Positions 25,095-33,086 of a stretch of DNA of 64,000 nucleotides are shown here, piece after piece (position 1 is the first letter of the stretch; each line of letters begins with the position of its first letter). The position numbers and the translations under genes are program-made. The notes under the pieces were generated by a model. The model had not been told where the DNA came from and ran no database searches. It was given only the letters and a program-made list of their open reading frames with translations. The stretch comes from Nonomuraea aurantiaca (lineage in GTDB: Bacteria; Actinomycetota; Actinomycetes; Streptosporangiales; Streptosporangiaceae): contig NZ_JAIWNB010000013.1 of assembly GCF_020215705.1 (NCBI RefSeq), positions 62,001 to 126,000 of the forward strand, given 5' to 3'.

Positions 25095-25838
25095 TCAGAG
25101 GGGCAGGGGGATGCGATCGACGAACCAGTACAGGCTGACCGCCACGATGGGGACCGACAGCGCGACCACCCCCCAGCGGGCGGCAGGCGTGCGGCGCAGC
25201 AGCACCAGCAGCGGGAAGAGCACCACGATGATCGCGAGCTGCGCGGCCTCGATGCCCAGGTTGAAGCTCAGCAGCGACAGGAGCAGTTCCCACGATCCGC
25301 TCTGGTCGATGTCCAGCGCGCCCGCGAAGCCGAGCCCGTGCACCAGGCCGAAGGCGAACACGATGGGCAGCCGCCACCTGCCCAGCCAGTCTTCGCCGCG
25401 GCCCAGGAGGTTGGCGAGGGCCACGACGATGATCGAGCCCGCGAGGCCCCACGCCTGACCCGCGATCGAGCGGTTCAGGCCCCGCTTCTGAGCGACGCCC
25501 CGCCCCGGCTCCCGCATGGTCCCGGACGCCGAGGCCATCATGTGGGTGATGGTCAGGTCTTCGACCACGATCGCGCTGAACCGCCGCGCGAGGCGGGTCG
25601 TGTTCTGATGCTGCCAGTCGACGGCTCGGCGCTTGGCTGTCGCGCGGAGCCGGGCGATCTGGTCGTAGGTGCGGCGTTCCCGGTTGGAGACCGGGCCGCC
25701 TTTGCCGCGGCTGGCACGCTGACGGGCGCTTTTGCGCTCCAGACGAAAGATCAAGGCACCCTCGCGCCCAGGCGGGCACTCCCACGTGGGCCGTGCGTGC
25801 TCGCTGCCACCGCCGTCGGCCATGACCTGGTCGATCAC
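25095..25838 (-). pseudogene. Chimeric frame: TnpB (IS605/OrfB) fragment fused to a HupE/UreJ fragment
   Basis: One continuous 247-codon frame joins two unrelated gene pieces. Residues about 28-130 match the middle of TnpB-type proteins of IS200/IS605 elements (RLERKSARQRASRG, RTYDQIARLRATAKRR, IVVEDLTITHM with the RuvC-like Glu, GLNRSIAGQAWG). From about residue 131 on, the sequence is the C-terminal membrane part of HupE/UreJ proteins (LPIVFAFGLVHGLGFAGALD, LSFNLGIEAAQLAIIVVL), with three or four helices. The TnpB N- and C-termini and the HupE N-terminus are absent. The junction is near 25445. Probably a deletion scar after insertion; expression is unknown. Confidence 0.75.
25445..25838 (-). 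mobile_element. Remnant of an IS200/IS605-type element (tnpB portion)
   Basis: Only the central coding part of tnpB is present; no tnpA, no terminal hairpin pair and no full-length guide-RNA-like end is apparent. The catalytic-region segment VVVEDL-type is there, but the first Asp and the zinc ribbon are missing, so it cannot be active. Confidence 0.65.
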
Positions 25839-25850
25839 CCGCTTCTAAAA

Positions 25851-25884
25851 GGCTCACGCGCCGTGCTCGGACGGCGCGTGAGCC
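25851..25884 (-). terminator. Classical terminator of the CHRD protein gene
   Basis: GGCTCACGCGCCGT (25851-25864) and ACGGCGCGTGAGCC (25871-25884) form a perfect 14-base stem with a six-base loop. On the minus strand it is followed by TTTT, so it is a Rho-independent terminator for the gene ending at 25908. Confidence 0.85.
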
Positions 25885-25907
25885 TTGCCTTGCAGGGGCG
25901 GGGCGGC

Positions 25908-26807
25908 TTACCAGTCGCCCTTGTAGAGCTGGCCGCGTACCGCGCCGCCCGGGAACGCGGCGGTGTGCAGGTTCGCGTACCAGTTCTTCGGCTTCTTCCA
26001 GATGCGGCGGGCCACCGCGGTGGAGGTGGTCGTGCTGCCGGCGATGCCGTTGACGCTGGCGGGCAGGCCCTTCTCGGCGGCGAAGAAGGGCACGACCACC
26101 GGCCCGTTCTTGCCCTTCGGGGCGCGGTGGATGTGCGCGCCGACCGGTGGCCCGACCCCCGCCCACGCGGCGGCGAACCACACCCGGTTGCCCTCCGGCT
26201 GCACCAGCCACCCGGCGCGCCCGTCGCGGTCGCCGACCTTCATGCCGGGTGCCGGTATCTCCTGGTGCCCGTCGGCCCGCGTGGTGAGCGTGGCGCCGAA
26301 CCCGTGCGCCAGCACCGACTCCAGCTCCACCGGGCGGATCCGGTACAGCTGAGCCCGTACGGCGCCGCCGCCGAACTCGGCGTTGTGCAGGTTGGCGTAC
26401 CACTTGCCGGGGTGGCTGACGATGCGGCTGAGCAGCGCGCCGTCCTGCACCTGGACCGTGCCCTTGACAGCGTGGAAGGTGGCGGGCAGCGCCTCACCGA
26501 AGAACGGGACCCTGACATCACCGTTCTCACCCGCCTCGCCACGGTGGATGTGGAACCCGCTGGGGGCGTCTACTTTGCTCCACCGCACGGCGTAGTCGAC
26601 CCGGTTGCCATGGATCCGGAACACGGCGAGCGCGCTCCCGTCCACGTCACCTACCTTCATGCCCTGGGCGGGCACTTCGTTCGCGCCCTTGAGCGACGCG
26701 GCCAGGTAAATGGGGGTGGTCGCTTGTGCGGAAATCGGGTTGAGCGAAGTGGCGATCAGTACGAGGGAGGCAGCCAAGCCGGGGACAATGAGGGTGCGCC
26801 TGTTCAT
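25908..26807 (-). CDS. Secreted protein with two CHRD domains
   Basis: A 299-residue exported protein. Signal peptide 1-29 (MNRRTLIVPGLAASLVLIAT, SAQA). Two CHRD domains follow (about 32-160 and 165-299), each with a GANEVPAQGMKVGD/GHQEIPAPGMKVGD start, a FHIHRG/AHIHRAP centre and a WYANLHNAEFGGGAVRAQL-type end. CHRD is the chordin-type domain found in many secreted bacterial proteins; its function in bacteria is not defined. The ATG at 26807 has GGAAAGGG six bases upstream. It is monocistronic with a strong terminator. Confidence 0.88.
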   Translation of the reverse strand: MNRRTLIVPGLAASLVLIATSLNPISAQATTPIYLAASLKGANEVPAQGMKVGDVDGSALAVFRIHGNRVDYAVRWSKVDAPSGFHIHRGEAGENGDVRVPFFGEALPATFHAVKGTVQVQDGALLSRIVSHPGKWYANLHNAEFGGGAVRAQLYRIRPVELESVLAHGFGATLTTRADGHQEIPAPGMKVGDRDGRAGWLVQPEGNRVWFAAAWAGVGPPVGAHIHRAPKGKNGPVVVPFFAAEKGLPASVNGIAGSTTTSTAVARRIWKKPKNWYANLHTAAFPGGAVRGQLYKGDW

Positions 26808-26947
26808 GATTACCCTTTCCGTTCTCTCTCGGCCTGGTACGGCTGCCTCCCTTGTGGGGTTCAACTGCGGATAAATGAGCATTTTCGGCGACATGTGGCG
26901 CAGGGGCACTGACCTCAGGAAACATGACGCCGAGCCTCGCCCGCTTG

Positions 26948-28279
26948 TCAGGCCAGGCCTGTCACGTAGACGTCGCCGTCGGCCACGGTGACCTCGCGGG
27001 CGCTCGACGCTCCAGTGGCCAGGATCCTGGCCGGGTCGCGGAAGCAGGTGATGAGCTCGACCCGCTGGACCGGCTTGGGGGTGGGGATCGCGGTCTCCGC
27101 CGCCCACCGCCGGCCGTTCTCCAGCCGGTAGGTCGCGATGCCGGGCTGTCCATCGACCGTGGTGTAGACCCGCCACGTGTCCGGCCCGATCTGCTCCATC
27201 TCCCTGGTCCGCAGCCCGGTGGCCACCTCGCTGGTCTGCCAGCCGCGCGGCGTCCACACCGAGGCGAAGTCGTGGAATCCGAGGGCGGCGTCCCTGGTGA
27301 ACCAGACGACGAACGGCCGCCCGTTCCGCAGCCAGCCGACCAGCTGGATGTAGTCGGGCGAGACGACGTCGGCCGGGCGCTCAAGAGGCGTCACCACCAC
27401 CTTGCAGGGCCCCTCGATCTCGTCGTTGGTGAGCTGCGGCCCGAGGTCGGTGCCGTCGGCGGCGTGGAAGGTCAGCGCGTCGGGGTCGAACCAGGCGTAG
27501 TGGATGTCCTGGTGGTAGTAGTCGTGCCGGTGCTGGCCAGGACCGCCGCCGGCCAGCGTCCACGCCAGGTGCACGCGCTCGGGCCGGCGCTGGTGCCGCA
27601 ACTGCCCGACGTAGATCTCGTTGAGGTTGTCCGCCCTGTCGGTCGAGCCGAGCACGTACGGCAGGCCAGTGAGCTGCTTGGAGCTCTGCCACGTGACCCC
27701 GTGGTCGGTGGACCTCATGAACAGCATCGGCCGGTTGTCCGTCGGCGCGCTCGGATCCACGGTCCGGGTGGTCTCCCGGAAGAACACGAACAGGTGCCCG
27801 TTGGCCGCCTTGAACGGCATCGGATAGCTGGCCGCCGCGCCCTCCGCGACGACCCGGGGGCTCCACTCGCCGTCGATGGTGTGCGGCTGCGGGGACCTGG
27901 CGATCACGGTCTCGCCGTTGTGCATCCCGACGACCACCACGAGATGCCCGTCGTCCGCCTGCACCATGGTCGGGTAGTTGTGGGAGTCGCCACGCCCGTC
28001 GATGATCTTCAGCGGTGCCGACCAGCGGCCGTGGCGGAACGCCTGGACGTAGCTGTCCTCGTTCGTCCCGCCCCAGGAGATGAACGTCGTCCCCGCCTTC
28101 GGATCGTGGACTCCCCCCGCGACGGGCCGCCGGTCGGTCCTCGCCGCCACCCCGGTCGCGGCCGTCATCACCCGGAAGTTCACCGCCCGTGCCGCCGACG
28201 CCGGTCCGGGTAAGCCGCCGGCCATCAGCGCGCTCCCGGCCAGGACGCCCCCGGCCTTCAGCAGGTCTCGCCGATCCAT
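26948..28279 (-). CDS. Exported BNR_4-type beta-propeller protein (possible polysaccharide lyase/hydrolase)
   Basis: A 443-residue protein with a Tat-like signal (MDRRDLLKAGGVLAGSALMA up to ASA). The rest resembles the BNR_4 propeller: FISWGGTNEDSYVQAF, HNYPTMVQADDGHLVVVVG, FMRSTDHGVTWQSS and HYAWFDPDALTFHAADG. Propellers of this group include sialidase-like and polysaccharide-lyase enzymes; no specific catalytic assignment can be made from sequence alone. The neighbouring GH97 gene on the same strand, separated by a terminator, suggests a role in polysaccharide use. Start ATG 28279 with GAGAGG upstream. Confidence 0.75.
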   Translation of the reverse strand: MDRRDLLKAGGVLAGSALMAGGLPGPASAARAVNFRVMTAATGVAARTDRRPVAGGVHDPKAGTTFISWGGTNEDSYVQAFRHGRWSAPLKIIDGRGDSHNYPTMVQADDGHLVVVVGMHNGETVIARSPQPHTIDGEWSPRVVAEGAAASYPMPFKAANGHLFVFFRETTRTVDPSAPTDNRPMLFMRSTDHGVTWQSSKQLTGLPYVLGSTDRADNLNEIYVGQLRHQRRPERVHLAWTLAGGGPGQHRHDYYHQDIHYAWFDPDALTFHAADGTDLGPQLTNDEIEGPCKVVVTPLERPADVVSPDYIQLVGWLRNGRPFVVWFTRDAALGFHDFASVWTPRGWQTSEVATGLRTREMEQIGPDTWRVYTTVDGQPGIATYRLENGRRWAAETAIPTPKPVQRVELITCFRDPARILATGASSAREVTVADGDVYVTGLA

Positions 28280-28425
28280 AGGGTGCCTCTCATCGTGCAG
28301 AGATCGGAGGTGTTGGGCACCAATGACGGTATTTCTGGCGTGGAGTACGGTCAAGGCTCTGTAAAGATCCGAGTTCCCGGCTTCTACAACCGCTTGCCGG
28401 GCTACGAAGCGTTCTCATGGCCAGC

Positions 28426-28457
28426 CAGGGACGCGGGACTGGGTGCCCGCGTCCCTG
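28426..28457 (-). terminator. Terminator of the GH97 gene
   Basis: CAGGGACGCGGG (28426-28437) pairs perfectly with CCCGCGTCCCTG (28446-28457), 12-base stem and eight-base loop, 13 bases beyond the stop at 28470. It separates the GH97 and BNR genes. Confidence 0.75.
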
Positions 28458-28469
28458 ACCGCTGTCACC

Positions 28470-30308
28470 TCAGCGAGCGCAGGTCGTCAGACCGGGGCGC
28501 CAGCGGCAGGCGATGGCGGCGAATCCGCCCTCCGCCTTGACCTCCACCGGCAGCGGGGCGCCCTGCACCACGTGCGTCTCACGGACGAGCCCGTCGGCGC
28601 CGTCCCCGGTCACCTCGACCAGCCACCGCCCTCGGAGGAAGGCCGTCGGCACCTGCAGCGTCCGGGCCGCCCCGGAGACTCCGGCGCCGATGAACCAGCG
28701 GTCGCCGCTGCGCCGGGCCATCACCGTGTGGTCGGCCGGCTTCCCGGACAGCAGCCGCGTCTCGTCCCACACCGTGGGCACCTGGTCGAGGAAGCGCTCG
28801 GCCTCGGGCCGCGCCCGGTAGGCCTCCAGCGACCCGGCCAGGTTCTCCAGCCCCGACTCGAACACCACCGACAGCGCCAGCTCGTGCGCGTCGGAGGTGG
28901 GCCGGCCGGGACGCTGGAAGGCCATCGGCGTGTAGTCCATCGAGCCGATCTCGTTCCTGGTGTACGGCAGGGCGGCCAGGTGGCTCGTGGTCAGGTTCGA
29001 CGACTTCTCCGCGCCGTGCACCCCTTCCATGGTCATCACCTGGGGCCACGTGCGGTTGATCCCCTTGGGCACGGTCGAGCCGTGGAAGTTGACCATGAGC
29101 TGGTTGTCGGCCAGGTCGCGCAGCGTCCCGTCGTACCACTGCAGCCGCTCCTGCGCCTCGGAGTCGATGAAGTCCAGCTTGACACCCTTGACACCCCATT
29201 GACGCAGCAGCCCGAAGCGCTGGACGCGCTTGTCGTGGGTGTCGAAGTCGGAGAATCGCAGCCAAGTCATGATGCCGACTCCGCGGGCCTTGCCGTACTC
29301 GACGAGCTCGGGTATCCAGGTGAACTCGGCCGTCCGATCCGTCCAGGCCCGCTCGCCGGTGACCGGATCGTCGTACCAGCCGGCGTCCACCAGCACGTAC
29401 GGCCAGCGGTGCTGCGCGGCGTAGTCGACGAACTCCTTCTGGCGCTCAAGGCTCTGCTGCACGCTCCGGCCACCCGCCAGCCAGCTCCACAGCACCTTGC
29501 CCGGCTTGATCCACGAGGTGTCGGCGACCTGGGATCCGGGCGCGAGGTCGTCGACGAGGGTGGACTCGGTGACGGTCGCGAGGTCGCCCGTGACCATGAC
29601 CCGCCAGGGCGTGGTCAGGCCGTGGTCGTAGGGGACGCGCGCGTCCCAGAGGCCGATCTTGTAGACGCCCTGGTCACGGACCAGGCGGGGGCCGGTGTAG
29701 GAGCCGTTCAGCGCCGACTCGGCCAGCAGGAGGTGGTTGCGGCCGACCCCGAACAGGGCGGGCATCTGGTATTCGGCCGGGGGGACGTCGGCGTACTGGA
29801 TGAACGGGTTCTCGTAGTCGCGGCGATATCCGGCCAGCCAGGCGGTGGCCCCGGCGGGGACGGCGAACGCCGACGCCTCGCTGAGGACGGCGCCCGCGCC
29901 GGGCAGCTCGTAGCGGTAGGCGACGCCGTCGCGGGCGGCCCTGACGACCAGGTCGAGTCTGGAATTGCCGCGGGTGAAGCGGAAGCGGGTCTCGTTCATC
30001 ACGGACAGGCGCTTGAGGCGCTTGCCGGCCGTGGTGGTGTACTTCTCGACGACCACGCGGCCGGAGCGGCCGGTCAGTGTCAGGCCGGTGGTGAGGTCGG
30101 CCTGTTCGGTGGTGAGGCCGAGCGGGCTGGGGTCGAGCACGGTCGCGCCGTCCCGCGACACGGCCACGGACGGGCGGCCCTGCGGGTCGAGGTGGACGGT
30201 GGCGACGGGCCCGCCTGTGGGGGCCTTGACGGTCCAGGTGTCGGTGGGGGTGGTGGTGGGAGCGGTGAGCAAGCCGGCGAGCAGGGTGCCGGTGATGACC
30301 CAGTGCAA
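28470..30308 (-). CDS. Secreted glycoside hydrolase family 97 enzyme
   Basis: A 612-residue exported enzyme starting at TTG 30308 with GGGAGG six bases upstream and a short signal peptide (MHWVITGTLLAGLLTAPTTT). The N-terminal beta-sandwich (about 25-270) leads into the catalytic barrel: VLWSWLAGGRSVQQSL, YVLVDAGWYDD, GVKGVKLDFIDSEAQ, NFHGSTVPKGINRTWP and EGVHGAE, all GH97 hallmarks. Family members are alpha-glucosidases or alpha-galactosidases; the Asp in KLDFID fits the retaining type, often alpha-galactosidase, but this is an inference. Its promoter region carries a 23-bp palindrome shared with the GH28 gene. Confidence 0.88.
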   Translation of the reverse strand: MHWVITGTLLAGLLTAPTTTPTDTWTVKAPTGGPVATVHLDPQGRPSVAVSRDGATVLDPSPLGLTTEQADLTTGLTLTGRSGRVVVEKYTTTAGKRLKRLSVMNETRFRFTRGNSRLDLVVRAARDGVAYRYELPGAGAVLSEASAFAVPAGATAWLAGYRRDYENPFIQYADVPPAEYQMPALFGVGRNHLLLAESALNGSYTGPRLVRDQGVYKIGLWDARVPYDHGLTTPWRVMVTGDLATVTESTLVDDLAPGSQVADTSWIKPGKVLWSWLAGGRSVQQSLERQKEFVDYAAQHRWPYVLVDAGWYDDPVTGERAWTDRTAEFTWIPELVEYGKARGVGIMTWLRFSDFDTHDKRVQRFGLLRQWGVKGVKLDFIDSEAQERLQWYDGTLRDLADNQLMVNFHGSTVPKGINRTWPQVMTMEGVHGAEKSSNLTTSHLAALPYTRNEIGSMDYTPMAFQRPGRPTSDAHELALSVVFESGLENLAGSLEAYRARPEAERFLDQVPTVWDETRLLSGKPADHTVMARRSGDRWFIGAGVSGAARTLQVPTAFLRGRWLVEVTGDGADGLVRETHVVQGAPLPVEVKAEGGFAAIACRWRPGLTTCAR

Positions 30309-30356
30309 CTGGTGCCTCCCGAGAGGGCTGGGGTGTGCAACCGATTGTACTGGTAA

Positions 30357-30379
30357 TTAACTTCCTCAAGAATTGAATT
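30357..30379. promoter_or_regulatory. 23-bp palindromic site in the GH97 promoter (copy 1)
   Basis: TTAACTTC (30357-30364) and GAATTGAATT (30370-30379) flank CTCAA; the outer parts TTAAcTTC and GAAtTgAA are imperfect inverted copies. The same 23 bases, with one difference, recur at 62982-63004 before the GH28 gene. Read on the minus strand, TTCTTG is followed after 17 bases by TACAAT, a good promoter for GH97, so the site overlaps the -35 region and is a likely repressor operator. Confidence 0.6.
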
Positions 30380-30419
30380 GTCCAGCCGTCGGGGCCATGG
30401 GGGCCTTTGGGGCCCTGGG

Positions 30420-32051
30420 TCAACACATGGTCCACGAGGTCGACTTGGCGCGCTGTGTCGGCGAGGTGAGCTGGAAGACGACCGTGTGCTGGGACCCGAG
30501 CTCGGGAGTGATCAGCTTCTTCGAGCCGAAGTAGTCGCTTCGGCCGTAGGACGGGATCCGCCTGGAGCCGCTCTCTATCACCTGGCCGTCCACGAGCCAC
30601 TGATAGGAGAACGGGGCTCCCATCTCGGAGGAGTCAATGCCGACGCCGAAGCTCAACGAGCCCGAGTAGCAGGTGACACCCGCGTCGTTGATCTTCGACC
30701 GCCCGGCGACCCGCACATAGGCGAGGCTGAAGGAGGCGGCCTTGGTCTTCTTGCTCGCGGTGGGCGACGGTCGCGTTGTCACCGGTTTCTTCGTCGCCGT
30801 GTTCGTGGGCTTCGGTGTGTCTCTTGGCGTGTTCGTGGGCTTCGGCGTGTTCTTGGGGGTGTTCTTGGGGGTGGGGCGGACGGGCGTCGGCTCGGGGGTG
30901 GAGCGCGAGTGCGTGGCCTTGGGGGTGATCGGTGCGGTCCGCGTCTTCTTGGGCGCGGCGGTCTTCTTGTGCTTGGTCGTGGTGGCGGAGGGGGACGGCT
31001 CGCTGGAGTTCGCGGCCAGGGCCGACAGCGCGGCGCCGCCGTTCAGCGGGCCTTTCCAGACGACGACGCCGGCCGCCAAGCACACGGCGACCGCTCCGGA
31101 GACGCCCGCGACCAGCGGGAAACGGCGGCGCGGCCGCGCGGGACGCTGACCACCACCTGCGGGGGCGTGCCCAGGGCCGGGCGGGGCGTACCCGGGGCCA
31201 GGCGGAGTGTGCCCAAAGCCGGGCGGGGTGTGCTGACCCGCTGGCGGCATGTGCTGGTTTCCGCCGCTGTTGGCCCCGCCGATCAGGCGCAGCAGAACGT
31301 CCTGCATCCGTGGGCGGGCGCTCGGGTCCTTGGCCAGGCAGGTGTACACGACCGAGCGCAGTGGCTCCGGCAGGTCGCCCAGGAACGGCTCCTGGTTCAG
31401 GATGCGGTTGATGACCGCGGGCAGCGAATCCTCGCCGGACGGCGGCGTGCCCGTCGCCGCGTACACCATGACGGAAGCCCAGGCGAAGACGTCCGCCGCC
31501 GGGCCGACGTACGCGCCCGCGAGCTGCTCGGGGGCCATGTACGCGGGCGTCCCGACGACGCTGCTGGTGACGGTGACGGCGGAGTCGGCGACGCGGGCGA
31601 GGCCGAAGTCGACGACGCGCGGCCCGTCCCGTCCGAGCAGCACGTTGGCGGGCTTGAAGTCGCGGTGCACGATGCCCGCCTGGTGGATGGCGGTCAGCGC
31701 GGTGGCCGTGCTGACGGCCAGGCGCTGCAGGTCGCCGCCGCTGTGGCGGCCCGCCTGCTGCAGGGAGGGGCCGTCGACGTACTCGCTGACGATGTACGGA
31801 CGCCCGCCCATCGACGCGTCGAGCACCTGGGCGACGCAGAACGGCTCCACGCGCCGGGCCGCGTCGATCTCCTTGGCGAAGCGGTCGTCGCCGCCGACGG
31901 ACTGCCGCAGCACCTTGACGGCCACCGGCCGCCCGTCCGGGGCCTGGCCGAGGTAGACGATGCCCTGACCGCCCTCGCCGAGACGCCCGAGGATCCGGTA
32001 GGCCGCGATCGTCTCGGGGTCTCCGGGGCGCAGCGGTTCGGCATTCGGCAT
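30420..32051 (-). CDS. Receptor-type serine/threonine protein kinase
   Basis: A 543-residue protein. The kinase domain (about 18-262) has GEGGQGIVYLG, Lys46 in VAVKVL, HRDFKPANVL (Asp131), VVDFGLARV (148-150) and the APEQ segment. A Pro/Gly-rich stretch leads to one membrane helix (about 312-331), then a Thr/Pro/Lys stalk (TPKNTPKPT-type repeats) and a small extracytoplasmic domain of about 100 residues with a Cys near DAGVTCYSGS and the terminal Cys. This is a PknB-like sensor kinase; the outer domain is not recognised. The start is ATG 32051; GTG 32090 is in frame. Confidence 0.9.
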   Translation of the reverse strand: MPNAEPLRPGDPETIAAYRILGRLGEGGQGIVYLGQAPDGRPVAVKVLRQSVGGDDRFAKEIDAARRVEPFCVAQVLDASMGGRPYIVSEYVDGPSLQQAGRHSGGDLQRLAVSTATALTAIHQAGIVHRDFKPANVLLGRDGPRVVDFGLARVADSAVTVTSSVVGTPAYMAPEQLAGAYVGPAADVFAWASVMVYAATGTPPSGEDSLPAVINRILNQEPFLGDLPEPLRSVVYTCLAKDPSARPRMQDVLLRLIGGANSGGNQHMPPAGQHTPPGFGHTPPGPGYAPPGPGHAPAGGGQRPARPRRRFPLVAGVSGAVAVCLAAGVVVWKGPLNGGAALSALAANSSEPSPSATTTKHKKTAAPKKTRTAPITPKATHSRSTPEPTPVRPTPKNTPKNTPKPTNTPRDTPKPTNTATKKPVTTRPSPTASKKTKAASFSLAYVRVAGRSKINDAGVTCYSGSLSFGVGIDSSEMGAPFSYQWLVDGQVIESGSRRIPSYGRSDYFGSKKLITPELGSQHTVVFQLTSPTQRAKSTSWTMC

Positions 32052-32099
32052 GAGTGGGGTGACTCCTGTGACGGCCGGAACGGACCCCACGCACCTTAA

Positions 32100-32113
32100 C
32101 GGGATAGATCCCG
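32100..32113. promoter_or_regulatory. Palindrome upstream of the receptor kinase gene
   Basis: CGGGAT (32100-32105) and ATCCCG (32108-32113) are perfect inverted copies two bases apart, about 50 bases before the kinase start. Possible operator or transcript-end hairpin. Confidence 0.25.
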
Positions 32114-32195
32114 ATTTTCAGGCACGTTACGCGATCTCCACCGCAGGCCCAGGTGCACGCGGGCGCGGGGTCGCGGGCGGCGCGTCACGGAGCCG

Positions 32196-33083
32196 TCAGA
32201 GGCGGTAGACCCGGGTGGCCGTCGCGGCGAACACGTCCCTGATCTCCTCGGCGGATCGGCCCGAGAGCACGTCCTGCCAGGTAGACAGCAGAGTGGGCAG
32301 GTCGGTCCACAGCTTCTCGATCGGGAAGTTGCTGCCCCACATGCAGCGACGGGAGCCGAACAGCTCCAGGCACGTGGCCGCCACCCGCTCGATCAACGAC
32401 CGGTCCACCCGGTGCACGAAGGTGCCCTGGCCGGTGAGCTTCACCACGACGTTGGGTTGATCGGCCAGCAGCCTCAGACCGCGGGTCCACTCCGCGACGG
32501 CGGGCGGCTCGGCGCCCACCGGCATTCCTGCGTGGACCAGCACGAACGTCACATCCGGGAAGCCGGACACAAGGGACGCGGCGTCGGCCATCTGGGCGGG
32601 GAACACCTGCAGCTCGAACAGCCACCCCAGGTCGGCGAGCGCGCCGATGTTGCGCCGGAAGACGGGGTCCTTCATGCGGTCGGGAGCGGCGGCGAAGCGG
32701 AACTCCGGCCGCTCGTGCCAGTGCAGCTGCAACCGGGTGCCGCGGACGAGCGGGGTGACGGCCGCCTGTCGCCGCAGCACGTCGGCCGCGCCCTCGTCGA
32801 ACAGGTCGGCGGAACCCACCACGGCGGTGGGCCAGCCGGTCTCGGCGTGTACGTCGCGCAGCCACCGCACCTCGTCCACGGAGCGGTCGAGCGGCCAGTT
32901 GGCCTGGACGTAGACCGCCGAGGTGATGCCGCAGGCGGTGGCCTCCCCGACGTACTCGGAGGCGGGGTAGTCGCGGCGGATCGGCTCGTACGGGCCGAAG
33001 ATGCGCGGCACCATCTCCCCCTGGAGCCAGGGCAGATCGGCGGCCCGCCAGATGTGATGGTGCGCGTCCACGATTCCGTCCAA
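32196..33083 (-). CDS. Amidohydrolase-family (metal-dependent) hydrolase
   Basis: A 295-residue TIM-barrel protein of the amidohydrolase_2 group (2-pyrone-4,6-dicarboxylate lactonase-like). The metal site start is VDAHHHIW, the next histidines are in RLQLHWH and FVLVHAG, and the last Asp/Ser region is MWGSNFPIEK. Such enzymes hydrolyse lactones or decarboxylate ring-derived acids. It is the last gene of the molybdenum hydroxylase operon, three bases after the VWA gene stop. The start is TTG 33083 with GGGAG eight bases upstream. It may act on the product of the hydroxylase; inference. Confidence 0.88.
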   Translation of the reverse strand: MDGIVDAHHHIWRAADLPWLQGEMVPRIFGPYEPIRRDYPASEYVGEATACGITSAVYVQANWPLDRSVDEVRWLRDVHAETGWPTAVVGSADLFDEGAADVLRRQAAVTPLVRGTRLQLHWHERPEFRFAAAPDRMKDPVFRRNIGALADLGWLFELQVFPAQMADAASLVSGFPDVTFVLVHAGMPVGAEPPAVAEWTRGLRLLADQPNVVVKLTGQGTFVHRVDRSLIERVAATCLELFGSRRCMWGSNFPIEKLWTDLPTLLSTWQDVLSGRSAEEIRDVFAATATRVYRL

Positions 33084-33086
33084 AAC

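Noticed and set aside
23563..26403. A 946-codon open frame on the minus strand
   Set aside because: It covers the LysR and MauE genes antisense and the CHRD gene out of frame; composition is the Arg/Pro/Gly-rich shadow type with no motif.
28443..30356. A 637-codon plus-strand frame opposite GH97
   Set aside because: Shadow of the GH97 gene; no conserved motif and no ribosome site.
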